NCBI GenBank assembly: GCA_002104985.1
Contig: MCGO01000136.1
Span: forward strand, 1 to 64,000
DNA length: 64,000 nucleotides
Source: Rhizoclosmatium globosum
Taxonomy: Eukaryota; Chytridiomycota; Chytridiomycetes; Chytridiales; Chytriomycetaceae
Direction: 5' to 3'
The translations under genes were made by a program, and so were the position numbers. The first letter of the stretch is position 1; each line of letters begins with the position of its first letter. The notes under the pieces were generated by a model. That model did not search any database. It worked only from the letters and a program-made list of their open reading frames with translations, and had not been told where the DNA came from. Shown one piece after another: positions 54,283 through 64,000 of this stretch.

Positions 54283-57200
54283 ATGTCTGGCAGTGCTACC
54301 CCAAACCAGCCAACCCAACCCATCAGAGGCCACGAAATCAACCACAAGCTACGTGAAGCTATTCTCTTCAGAGCCCAGCAGTTCGCTTCACGTGCAGTGA
54401 TCGCCGGAAGCGATTCCGAGGCAGCGTATGAAACCGATAATTCGCTCTATGAGAGTACCGATTACTTTACCGAGAGCGAAATGTTTGACAGAGAGACTTT
54501 GGACGCATTGAATGCTTTGGAGAAAGACTACAGTCTTGAGTTATTGAAAGGTGCGTGTTCTATTATTTCCTCATACACTCACTCACCACCACCACCACCT
54601 ACCACAACCACCACCAACTCCTCCACCAACGACACCAGAAATGATGAACACAGCCGGTACCTACGCAGCTGACGGGAGTCTTATTCCAGAAGAAACGCTC
54701 GACCCTCGCATGGCGCCTTACGTTCTTGGGCCAGGCGGCAAGCAACTGGTCAAGATCAACCAGCAGTACCTCGAGCGTAACGGCTGGGTTTTCACCGAAG
54801 GATCCGTCAAGAATGGCTGGAAGTACACTGGAGGCGATTGGAAGCGAGTTGTAAGTGTTGTGCCCCTGTTCTTCACTTTTCAACCAGTACTCAACAACAA
54901 CGCAACGCACAGTGTTCCACGTGTCAAACATCGACGGGAAACCTTGTCCTCTGCAAGAATTCCGACGACAACAACGTGCACTGGACACACGACACGTGCG
55001 CTGCTTCGAACGGCAAGTGCCACGCCTGCCCCGCCGGACCCCCTGCGCCAATCGTGTACAACCCACGCCCAAGCGACGCAGCACCGACGGACTTCATCGC
55101 TGCTGTCAATGCCGCGCGTGCCAAGACGACTGCTCGTGCTTCCAAGCCAAATCCACGTTCAACCTCTCAGTCCTCTCGTGCTGCTTCCACCTCTTCCGCC
55201 CGTGCTCCGCAGTCCCCGCTCCGTGCCGGCGCTTCTGCTCACACCCGTGCCAGAAACTCTGCACTCGGTCTGGCTGCCAACGTTATCACTCAAGGCAGAG
55301 ACGATGACGACTCCATGCCTGAAATGCTATCAGATTCTGACTCTGATGCTCCTGCTCCTGATGCTACTCGTGAACGCCGCCGGGCCAAGAAAGCCGCTGG
55401 TGCTGCTAAACGTGGCCGCCGACCAGATCTCCCAACCTTTGGTGACCAGTTTGATTCTGAATCTGATGCTGAAGACGACACTCAACCTCCTGCCGACGCT
55501 GCCGACGCTGCCGACCAGTCTAAATGGAAACCAACAGCCGCGGAGCGCGCGGACTTCTTCCCGCTGACGCCAGAGGAACGCCGAGCCAAAGGCTACGAGT
55601 TACCTGATTGCATTAAATTCGAGATAATGACTGGATTTACAAGCAATCTGAAACGATACGAGGCTGGATTGGTTGCGAAGAGGTTGAAAGCGATTGTTGA
55701 TCAGAATTGTAAGTGTTGCTTCGGCTTTGGTATCTCAGACTAATATGATAACAATCTCAGTGGTTGGACAATGGCAACCTGATCGCAAGTATCTGTACGC
55801 TCACATTATCTTCTCTCGAGGCTATAAGTGTGCAGAAGAACTTGTCCGTCAGCTGGCTGTGAAGTACGTCCATATGAATATCAAACAGCGCGAAAAACTG
55901 AAGAATAACTGCACAACTGTTATTGGAAACATCATGAATCCTGGAGTTGGGAAGGGGCGTGGCTGTGACAAGAACTATGGTCCACACATTCGCACATTGG
56001 AGGATTATATGGTGGGTTAAATTCTACGAAGTCACTTCTAATCACATTCTCTACAGACTCTTGTTGGGAGACATATTGAGAAGCTGTACATTCAAACACC
56101 CCAGCTTCGCGACACGATGGACAATTACAAGTACTTCTTTTCTGGTCGATACATCACGTGGGGACTGGATGGGTTTGCTCTCCAACCAATGCGAAATCAG
56201 CAGGGTGTGTTTGATCCCAATGGCAAGATTGGTAGCAAATATGTAAGTTTTTCTATTTCTTTGATACGTTGGACTAAATCTGCCAAATAGGCCTCTCTTG
56301 AACAATTTCACACACATATGTTGCGAATGTCCGGGCTGTGCGCTCCTCTTTGCGACGACGAGCAGTTGAAGTCTCTTGGATGCAACGACAAAGCTGACCA
56401 TGACGACCACAAGAAGAGGATTCAAAGTGCAACAGTTGCGTCTATTTCCAAGAAGGTTGAAGAAGACCCGGATGTCCACAATAACTACGAGCGTAACGTT
56501 GAAGCTCACATCACCGCGGAGGTTGAGAAAGGGTTTCGACTGCACTGCTTGAGTCGTTTGATGTACGCTCCTGGTGGTTCTATTCCAACTGGAGCCCGTG
56601 AACTTTGTCAGCTGAACCTGAATGACGTTACTTGTGGCCGTAGTTCGGAGTTGCGGGGTCTTAACATTATTCGACTGTTGTCCGAGGACTATGAAATTCG
56701 ACCTCCAGAAGGTATCTATGCTTGCGAAAAGTGTCCCTGTACCAAGATTCTTGTTGATGGATCCAAACTCTCGGTATGTAAAAGTCGCTTGTTCTTACGT
56801 TCACTAAGTCTTTCTTCCAGTCTCTTCTTGCTGAACGCGGTAAAAGTGACAAACGGTACATTATTGTCTGCCCTCATTGGAACCCGCTCTTTGATTTCAA
56901 GTTTACGTTTGGTCTCAAGGAGTATATGGAGCTTCATGTCCAGAAGATAACAGGAAAAGCGGACTTGCTGATGAAGGGCTACAATGTTGTCAAGGAAATC
57001 AAGCTCTTTCATGCCAGTTCGTATACGGAGCCAATGGGATCGACCACTCACCACACCATGATGGACACCATGCACAACGCATTGGGAGTCAAGATTGACG
57101 GAAAGAGTACTCACATTCCTCGTAAAGCCCAGCCGGTGAAGATGGAACGTGGTAACGTCCCTGCTGCTGCCATTGAGCGCATTGGTTGGTTGACAGGCGA

Positions 57201-59032
57201 TAATGTCAAACGCGGAGAGTCTTTCAGTATTGTCTACTTGAAGGAGTTTCCGCGAGAGGTTGTCCAATACAACACCGGTATGTTTCCGAACGGGAATCAT
57301 GAGGGAAGGTTCAAGGCGCCGCGGTTCAATGCCCCTCCACCAAGTCCATTTATCCAGTCATATTTCTTTCCTCAGTGGGTTGAGTTTGAGGAAGCAGTGA
57401 AGGACCCCGATCATCCCATCTTCTTGTCGGACGACGTGATTAATGAGGTGGATGATGTGAATGAGTGGATTGGAATGGATCAGCCTTTGGAAGAGGGCGA
57501 GACTCTTGAGGACCTTGCGAGGCGCGCAGAACACCACTGTAAGAATGGGAAAGTAAGCTTGCCTGTGATGGGGAATACCTTGACCGCAACGCGCGAGGAG
57601 TTTATCTATGGATTAGCTTCGTTGTTCTATCATATTGCCACAGATCCACTTGTTTCTGAAGCGATCACACCGGAGACTGGTATGTTTTTTCTCGTCATGT
57701 TCTAAAATAAAATGACTCCACTTTTCCCCAGTTGCTGCCATAAAAGGAGGAGGTTACTGCGAAAAGCGAAAGAACAACATCTTTGACACTGCTGAGTGGA
57801 AGGAATTTTACGAGGCTGTGTACAAGGAGGAGGTCAAGTATGCTGATTGGCGGTTGGCTTGCAGCAAGATGGAACGTCCAAATCTGAACGCGCTGGATGG
57901 GAGTGGAAGCCGTGGTCGAATGGAAGTTGTACTTTCGGACGAACAGTTTGCAGAATTACGCGGTCGCTTTGGAAATCTTCCAGATGATACTTTGGAGGAA
58001 ATTCAAAGATTGCCCGCTACAATTCAGGCTGCATTTACTTCTCAGCTGCAAGTCTTGCACGATGAAGTGAAAGAGAACACTGCCTATCTGAAGCTTCTTC
58101 TTGAACGGGTCACCCGTCAGCATGGTGACAACTCTGAACAGCCAATTTTCCATCCACCTGAACCTCGTCCTCGCTCGGAACTTGCTCCTGCTCCAGAAAT
58201 TCCTACCGCTGGATTGGTGATTCCTGAGTTTGGCTCTACTGCACGTCTTGCGACTGGGCCCTTTACTGTGTCAAGTGACAATGGTCGGTTAGTTGCGACT
58301 TACCGAAAGCAGTTCTCTCGGTCTGACCCTTGGTCTATGAACATGCCCGAAGTCAAGTTTCCTGCCATCAGCGAAGTTTCTCTTGAGGAGGTTTGTTTTG
58401 TTCGCACACTGTTGATGATGTACTTATAATCGTTCTTGCAGGCATTTTCGATTGCAGCGGGTCCTGGGTTCTCTTTGAACGCTCTTGTTCAACGTCATCA
58501 TACGAAGTGGGCGCAGGGTGGCCAGCAGAAGCAGTTCATGAATTACAACCGTGTCTTGTGGTTCATTCTCGACAGATGCCAGTTGACTCTTACTCAAATT
58601 ATGGCTCTTTCCGACGAAGAGCGTTCTGCTCTTTTGGCCTCTGCTTTTGCTACGATTCGCACTGATCCCGAATTTCACAAGAAAAAGGGTTTCACGATTT
58701 CGGCGATGGCGGAGAAGACCTCGTTCCCAACTGCTCTTCCAATTCGCGCTCCCAAGGATACTGCAACTGTTAAGAAGCCGCGAAGCAAGAAGCAGAAGGT
58801 GACTCCTGCGGAAACTGAAGTGGCGACTGCTGGCGGCAATGCGAATGACACTGGTGTGGATCAGGAAGCAGCTTCGGCTGAAGCGACAAGCGAGAATTGT
58901 GTTTACTGTGGTGAATATACTACCGACGTGTGTGATGGTGTTGGATGCGAAACGCGGGTTCACTCAACTTGTTGTGGTGTGACGGACAAGGGTGTTCCGG
59001 CCTTCTGCCGAAAGTGTAAGGAAGCGGCTTGA
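54283..59032 (+). CDS. Crypton-like tyrosine recombinase with zinc-finger domains
   Basis: The multi-exon gene starts with ATG 54283 (MSGSATPNQ). In order it has an acidic N-terminus, a PHD/RING-like finger (CSTCQTSTGNLVLC...CHAC, near 54911-55026), a Ser/Ala-rich linker, a helical core-binding region (QWQPDRKYLYAHIIFSRGY..) and a catalytic domain. Catalytic signatures are GRSSELRGL (56637-56663, first Arg), THIPRKAQPV (57112 on, His-x-x-Arg), GWLTGD in the usual LGH position and a Tyr in SIVYLKEF near 57236. A GCR1_C/Crypton-type helical domain follows (FSLNALVQRHHTKW..., 58470 on) and a C-terminal PHD finger (CVYCGEYTTDVC...FCRKC, to 59020). About eight short introns are visible. It would be about 1,360 aa, long for a Crypton recombinase (usually shorter). 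Cryptons cut and paste circular intermediates. Confidence 0.75.
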
Positions 59033-59477
59033 ATAGTTACGGTTTTTCGAATAAACGGTTTTGTTGTTCTTCAATTATGCTTCGCTCGAACACATTCCGT
59101 TCAATCTATTTTTCATTCAAAAACGCGCAGTCATCCCGAATGAGCTCCCGTCCCATCTAATGCCGCAATGCCGCAGCGACGAATGCTTACATTCGTCCTC
59201 GGATATTCGCGTCGTGTTTGGTACTGTGGCTGGGTTGCGAGACTGATGATGCCCTTTGTAGTGCCTCTCAGCACGACATCATTGGGCGGCGCTTCGGCTC
59301 TCGCAACGCGATTCAATCGCATTCAGTCACCTACTCCGTCTCATCGCTGTGCCAGACTGACCGTGACAGTAACGCGTCGTCGCAATATAACTTTGACAGC
59401 TGAACAGCTGATAACAACGTAAAACTGAACCAAGCATCCCGACCTACTCCTTTTCTTCTCCCCTCTCCTTCTCGTCA

Positions 59478-59693
59478 ATTTGAAAAGGTTATGTTCATAC
59501 CTATGGTGTCGTAATGACACTTGAATTTATGTTTACTTCCTTCTAAATGCTCATTTGAAAAGGTTATGTTCATACCTATGGTGTCGTAATGACACTTGAA
59601 TTTACGTTTACTTCCTTCTAAATGCTCATTTGAAAAGGTTATGTTCATACCTATGGTGTCGTAATGACACTTTGTTTACTTCCTTCTAAATGA
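59478..59693 (+). repeat. 75-bp tandem repeat, three copies
   Basis: Starts at 59478, 59553 and 59628 share ATTTGAAAAGGTTATG... ATACCTATGGTGTCG and TTTACTTCCTTCTAAATG. The third copy has a small internal deletion. It lies in the spacer between the recombinase and helicase genes, where no gene is visible from 59033 to 60436. Confidence 0.95.
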
Positions 59694-59816
59694 AATATAC
59701 TCCGTCGCTTCTTGATTTCCGTCAAATAAAGTGTCGAATCAAGATATTTTGTCGTTAATGATGTTTGCTTTTGACGCTCTGCGTGTTTCCAGCAGTATTA
59801 ATGTGTTCGGGTTTCG

Positions 59817-59837
59817 TTTAGGGTTATTAACCCTAAA
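59817..59837. repeat. 21-bp palindrome made of inverted telomeric words
   Basis: TTTAGGGTTA, one T, then TAACCCTAAA: a perfect odd palindrome combining TTAGGG and CCCTAA. It may be chance or a binding site for telobox-type proteins. Confidence 0.6.
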
Positions 59838-60436
59838 AACTGCAGCTCCTGACTGAAGCTGGCAAAATTCATAAGATTTCGCATGCGATAAGATGCTGGT
59901 ATATTATGCAGATTCGTATTGTTGGAACGCCAAAATATGTGTGCTGTGGCCATCTTTTTGATTCTGAAGCCAAATCCATGATATTCTACCCTCAATAGCG
60001 CACCAACGACAAAAGACTCATATCAATGACTACCTGCGATAGAAAGAGCGGGTTGTCTTTAATGATTCTGGAGGTTTATATGCATCGATCATGAAAGCTC
60101 AAGTCTATGTGCATTTACATTGAAAGTGTTGACGCAAGATGAACATTAAAAGATTGACAAAATCAGGACACACCAAACTTCACCTAAGTCGAAAGCAGCA
60201 TAGTATTAATCGATCTACGAAGCGATTGCGTCGTGTTTGCACGTCTGGAACGAGTTTGGTTGCGCGGAAACTGAATAGCGTAACTGGCGATGACGACAGA
60301 CGCGTAACAATACCACCATCAAGAAGATCGTGTATTGTTTAGTAAGATCTGATATTTACTTTAGCGGGTTTTGTTCAGCTAATGAGGTTCAGAAGGTTGA
60401 AAGTGGTTGAAAGGTTGACGAAACTCTCTCAAAAAC

Positions 60437-62237
60437 ATGCCTCCAAACAAGAAAGCCAAACCAAACCAACCATCACCGGAAGCGAAGCAGCGAGTGGATC
60501 TATTCTCGCAAGGACTGACCAAGGAACAACGACGAGTTCTGGAGTTTGTTGAAGCCGGCAAGAACGTCTTCTTGACTGGCAAAGCAGGTATGTACGGCTC
60601 CCGCCATCGCTTCTTTGTGCACTCACTCGTTTTCGGAATCAGGAACTGGAAAGTCGCACACGCTGCGCCAAGTCATCAAATTGTGTCAGGCTAAATACCC
60701 GGAGCAGCATGCTGTTGCCGTAACTGCTTCCACAGGTCAGGAACTCGGTTTTACCGCTGGAAGGGCCTATAGCGTTAACATCTTTCTCAGGTCTCGCGGC
60801 TCAGAACATTGGCGGTAGACTCACTCGTGGGCAGCGTTGAGACTGGCACAAGGTATGTTGCTTCCAGACATGCCAGGATAAACCAATAACTTTTCACAGA
60901 GAGCGTCGACGAACTATTCAACAAGTTGTTTCCTCCTGTTAAAGAGCGGCTGCGAAAGACGAAAGTGCTGATTATTGACGAAAGTACAACAGTTCTCGTC
61001 GTGTATTCCTCAACTAATCTCGGAGTCAGTCTCGATGCTTGATGGAGAATTCTTTGGAAAGCTGGACGGCGTATTGAAGAAGCTGGATCGTAACGCAGGC
61101 TCAAATACTCCGTTTGGCGGGATACAGGTTTCTTATGCCCTGCAGTGAATCGCATCTAAAGCGGCATTCCTTAGATTGTTTTGTGTGGCGACTTTGCTCA
61201 GCTTCCTCCTGTCTCGACTGCTGGCCGTGTTGCACAGTTTGCGTTTGAAAGTCAGTCGTGGAAGGATGCAATAAAACGAGAATCGTGTATTGTTGTAAGT
61301 TATATCTGCATATTTTACTGAATGATTACTAATCCCGTTTCTTAAGCTCTCAGAGATTCATCGCCAGACTGACACTCGACTCATTTCCATTTTGAACGAA
61401 CTTCGAAGCGGCATACTAACGCCCGCCACAAACAATATTCTATCAAATCAATACTTCCCTCTTCAGATACCGTTTGGAATGAAGCCGGTTCAGCTGTGAG
61501 TTGAGAATAGTTTAAACAGCGATCCAACTGATCCTTCTTTTGACCAGATTTCCGACGCGCGAACAAGTTACGAGGTTTAACCAAGAGAATTTAGAACGGC
61601 TGGATGGCACGCAGTTTGGATTCGTTGCTGGAATCTCCGGATCTACTGTCGAGGACCGAGAAACGTTCGTCGAAAATGCAATGGCGCCGTTCATCTTGAA
61701 CTTAAAGATTGGAGCGGAAGTGATGCTTCTCAAGAATTTGACAGAGGATCTTGTGAATGGGAGTCGGGGGCGTGTTGTTTCAGTCAACTTACCAGAAAAG
61801 GCTGTTACCGTGGACTTCTGCGTAAAACGAGAAACAACTACGGAAATGATTAGGAAGGAGCTCAAAGCGGAAACGTGGACGTATGTGAATCCCTCGACGA
61901 AGGCCGAAGTCAATTACGTTCAGGTGACTGCATTTGTGTTCCTTTTGGCTCTAACTCTTTCGTTCCAGATACCGTTGATGCTTTCGTATTCAATGTACGT
62001 GTTCATATGATATTGCCGTATTTCGACTTACCTTGTTTCAGGACAATTCACAAGAGTCAGGGGCTAACAATCCCTTATCTGTGCGTCGATTTGCGGAATA
62101 TTTTCGCTCCTGGTCAAGTTTATGTCGCTATCTCTCGAGCGGTCTCTCTGGACTCGTTGCAAGTTCTTAACTTCAGTCGGACCAAGGTCACAGTCGATAC
62201 GAGAGTCACGACGTTTATGAGAACGCTCTATATCTGA
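60437..62237 (+). pseudogene. PIF1-family DNA helicase with a probable frameshift
   Basis: The start MPPNKKAKPNQ (60437) leads to LTKEQRRVLEFV and a Walker A GTGKSHT restored across the intron 60588-60642. TASTG joins GLAAQNIGG across another intron. The next conserved segment THSWAAL (PIF1 TLHSWAG-like) is one frame off, so about 60816-60820 seems to lack a base. Downstream motifs are all present after short introns: LIIDEISMLDGEFF, VLCGDFAQLPPV, LSEIHRQ, TIHKSQGL and VYVAISRA. About 530 aa would be normal for PIF1. PIF1 helicases unwind DNA 5'-3' and act on telomeres and replication forks. Family assignment is firm; intactness is not. Confidence 0.8.
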
Positions 62238-63275
62238 AACAATAAATTCTGTTTCACCTGTTTCATAAAGGATTGTTTTTTGGGTGCACGTCTTCTCATT
62301 TTTCTATTTGCGAAACAGTGAGTGATCACCCCTCCCACCGCCCTCGTCTCTGCCGCCTCTCCCACCACCTCTCCATCCATCCTACCCCTCTCGAACTGCG
62401 TCTTGAGTCTAGTACGTTAGCTGGAACCGGTGCTCTCTGGCTGCCAGAGCATGCAGCCTCAGTCTGCTGTGACTCACTACCCACCGCCCCACTCTACCCT
62501 CAGCCGTCCTCTCCACCGGTTGGATTGTGATCGCCACCGCTTCTTCCATCACTTTCTGTATTGCGATGGTGGTTATATGTTGTTGCTCGTGTGCTGTGTG
62601 TTGGGTGGTGGGTCTGAGTCGCAAGACTCGGCCCACACAATTTTTTTTCTTTGAGACTCTTGAGCACAAAAAATAGACCGTTGGACTATATGGGACTGAT
62701 TTTCAAAGCAAATACTTAGATCAGTACGATGAACAAGAGTCCTTCTTGTCCACAATGATACTATGAGCGCTACCTCAACGTAGAGTTATTAGGATCATAT
62801 ACGTTTACTGCATTAGCTGTATGGGCCTCTCTCACCGGGTTTTGGACAAACTATTAAATACTTTGCACCGATGAAATCATACCTTGCTTCCCTGGATTTC
62901 CATAAATATAGAGCTGGAACCAGTGCATTCAATACTCATACCACAAGATATACAGTTGTGGATAATCGAACTTCTTTCAGACACTAATTTTTGTGTGAAA
63001 GGATACTTTGGTACACAATATAAACCAAATATTAGCCACAACCTTCAATATTCCGTCATAGTATAAACATGAAGAAGGACTATGATACATTAGATTCCTT
63101 GCGTTATTAAAGTGGGATGAGCCAATATAGTCCCCTACCTTTTTCTAAGCACTTTTGGTAAAGACGTTGCTATGAACCTTGACGCTCTATCATTACTTAA
63201 TCTCTTTTCTTATCCGTTTTAATGAATCAATTTTTTTTATTGAGGTTTTGGGCTGAAAACAGAAAATCTTATTGA
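62238..63275. other. Gene-free interval
   Basis: No convincing coding region, RNA gene or repeat is visible. A pyrimidine-rich stretch lies at about 62320-62400 and poly-T/A runs occur at 62640-62650 and 63230-63240. Short frames have no supporting features. Confidence 0.5.
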
Positions 63276-64000
63276 ATGGCTGACCGTTGTCGTTGCCTTT
63301 GCGACAATGGCTGTCCCGCGACCAGCTGTCCTGCTGCATCGAATCAAGACGGGATTGTGCTCTGTATGACATTCTGTCCAAGCTCTTGTACAAACCCGAT
63401 TTCAGGTCCGATCCAATTAGCCGTCACTACTTCCCCCAATTGCATGTGCTCCTGTTCTGATGGCTGCCCAGCAAGAACCTGTGGACTTGCAAATGGTCTT
63501 TGCTTCTCCTTCTGCCCGACATCCTGCGCTGCATTACCATCAAGCAAACCAGTTCCGTCTCACATTCCAACCGAGCAATCACCCATCCCGTCCGGTTTCG
63601 GGTTCCCCTGCCAATGCTCCCAACTCGAACCAGGATGTACCTTGGTTCCACTCATCCAAAGCACCTCAAATTGTCCAGCCGCATGCAGTAACGTTTGTCG
63701 TCCTTCTTCAAACACTCAATTCCCAGGAGTCCCAGTCGCAGAACTTCCACTTTCCCCAGGCATTATCGAAGCCATCGTCGCTGGAGTGATTGTCTTGATA
63801 ATCATTGGCGTCACATGTTTCATCTCTGTGCGTCGTGGCTATTTGTTCAAGTCCAAGAGCACAAACGAGGTTTCACCCGCCACCCAAGTTGCCCCAACAA
63901 CCATCGATTCCGCAGGAACAGAGCTGCTTCCTCAAGGATGGGAGGCAAAGAAAACCGACGACGGTCGTGTCTATTTTGTTAACCATAACACCAGCACCAC
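63276..64000 (+). CDS. Cys-rich/TM/WW-domain protein (runs off the window end)
   Basis: From ATG 63276 (MADRCRCLCDNGCPATSC) the frame stays open to the window end, about 241 codons. The N-terminal half has repeated Cys modules (two similar CMC/CRC units), followed by Pro/Ser-rich sequence, a membrane helix (IVAGVIVLIIIGVTCFISV) with basic residues after it (RRGYLFK), and the start of a WW domain (LLPQGWEAKKTDDGRVYFVNHN). WW domains bind Pro-rich ligands, here probably in the cytoplasm. A signal peptide is not visible and could come from an upstream exon, since a stop codon immediately precedes the ATG. Confidence 0.65.
   Translation, partial: MADRCRCLCDNGCPATSCPAASNQDGIVLCMTFCPSSCTNPISGPIQLAVTTSPNCMCSCSDGCPARTCGLANGLCFSFCPTSCAALPSSKPVPSHIPTEQSPIPSGFGFPCQCSQLEPGCTLVPLIQSTSNCPAACSNVCRPSSNTQFPGVPVAELPLSPGIIEAIVAGVIVLIIIGVTCFISVRRGYLFKSKSTNEVSPATQVAPTTIDSAGTELLPQGWEAKKTDDGRVYFVNHNTST

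Noticed and set aside
59098..59422. Plus-strand short ORFs after the recombinase gene
   Set aside because: No ATG-supported domain, no splice continuity and low-complexity composition.

Overview
The window is fungal nuclear DNA. Genes are split by short introns (about 45-60 nt, some longer) with CTAAC/CTGAC-like branch sites, and the gene set includes fungus-typical families: a PPZ-type phosphatase, a Zn2Cys6 regulator, Pap1/Yap-like bZIPs, a YAT-type amino-acid permease and a NACHT-WD40 STAND protein. The many lineage-specific F-box and TIR-like genes suggest an early-diverging (chytrid-like) fungus; that placement is inference.

Region 1 (1-21352) looks like a subtelomeric array of head-to-tail elements. 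Seven consecutive segments, from three families that I call C, B and A, run in the order C-B-A-(CCCTAA)3-B-A-C-C. All are on the + strand. Each ends at the same 3' terminus, AGTATAGAA, preceded by two CTAAY-type motifs, and the next segment begins at a different internal, 5'-truncated position. CCCTAA hexamers sit at three of the junctions. This is the pattern expected if elements attach by their 3' ends to an eroding chromosome end lying to the left. Families A, B and C encode homologues of one unrecognised protein (about 974 aa when complete in A). Family A also carries a divergent, multi-exon, Gln/Ser-rich regulator-like gene and a 101-aa coiled-coil ORF. All families contain minisatellites (mostly 13-bp units), and A and B have tRNA-like pol III boxes near their 3' ends. 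The two A copies are almost identical, so the array is young. No reverse transcriptase or other recombination enzyme is visible in it.

Region 2 (21359-26429) is a minus-strand TIR-NACHT-WD40 (NLR-like) gene whose stop codon lies a few bases from the innermost array element. It has about 11 nearly identical WD40 repeats and one apparent frameshift.

Region 3 (27-52.7 kb) is ordinary gene-dense sequence: PPZ phosphatase, a small acylated protein, NADH-cytochrome b5 reductase, a PELP1/RIX1-like ribosome-biogenesis protein, an AsnB-type asparagine synthetase with an in-frame TGA, three paralogous F-box-like genes, an amino-acid permease, a TIR-like/TPR protein, a regulator with two Zn clusters and an in-frame TGA, a tandem pair of bZIP genes, and a convergent pair of Cys-rich surface proteins.

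Region 4 (52.9-62.3 kb) has tRNA-Arg(UCU), a 5'-truncated tRNA-Glu, a 112-bp inverted repeat, a large Crypton-like tyrosine-recombinase gene with zinc fingers, a 3 x 75-bp tandem repeat and a PIF1-family helicase gene with a probable frameshift. It may be a recombinase-based mobile element. The window ends inside a Cys-rich/TM/WW-domain gene.
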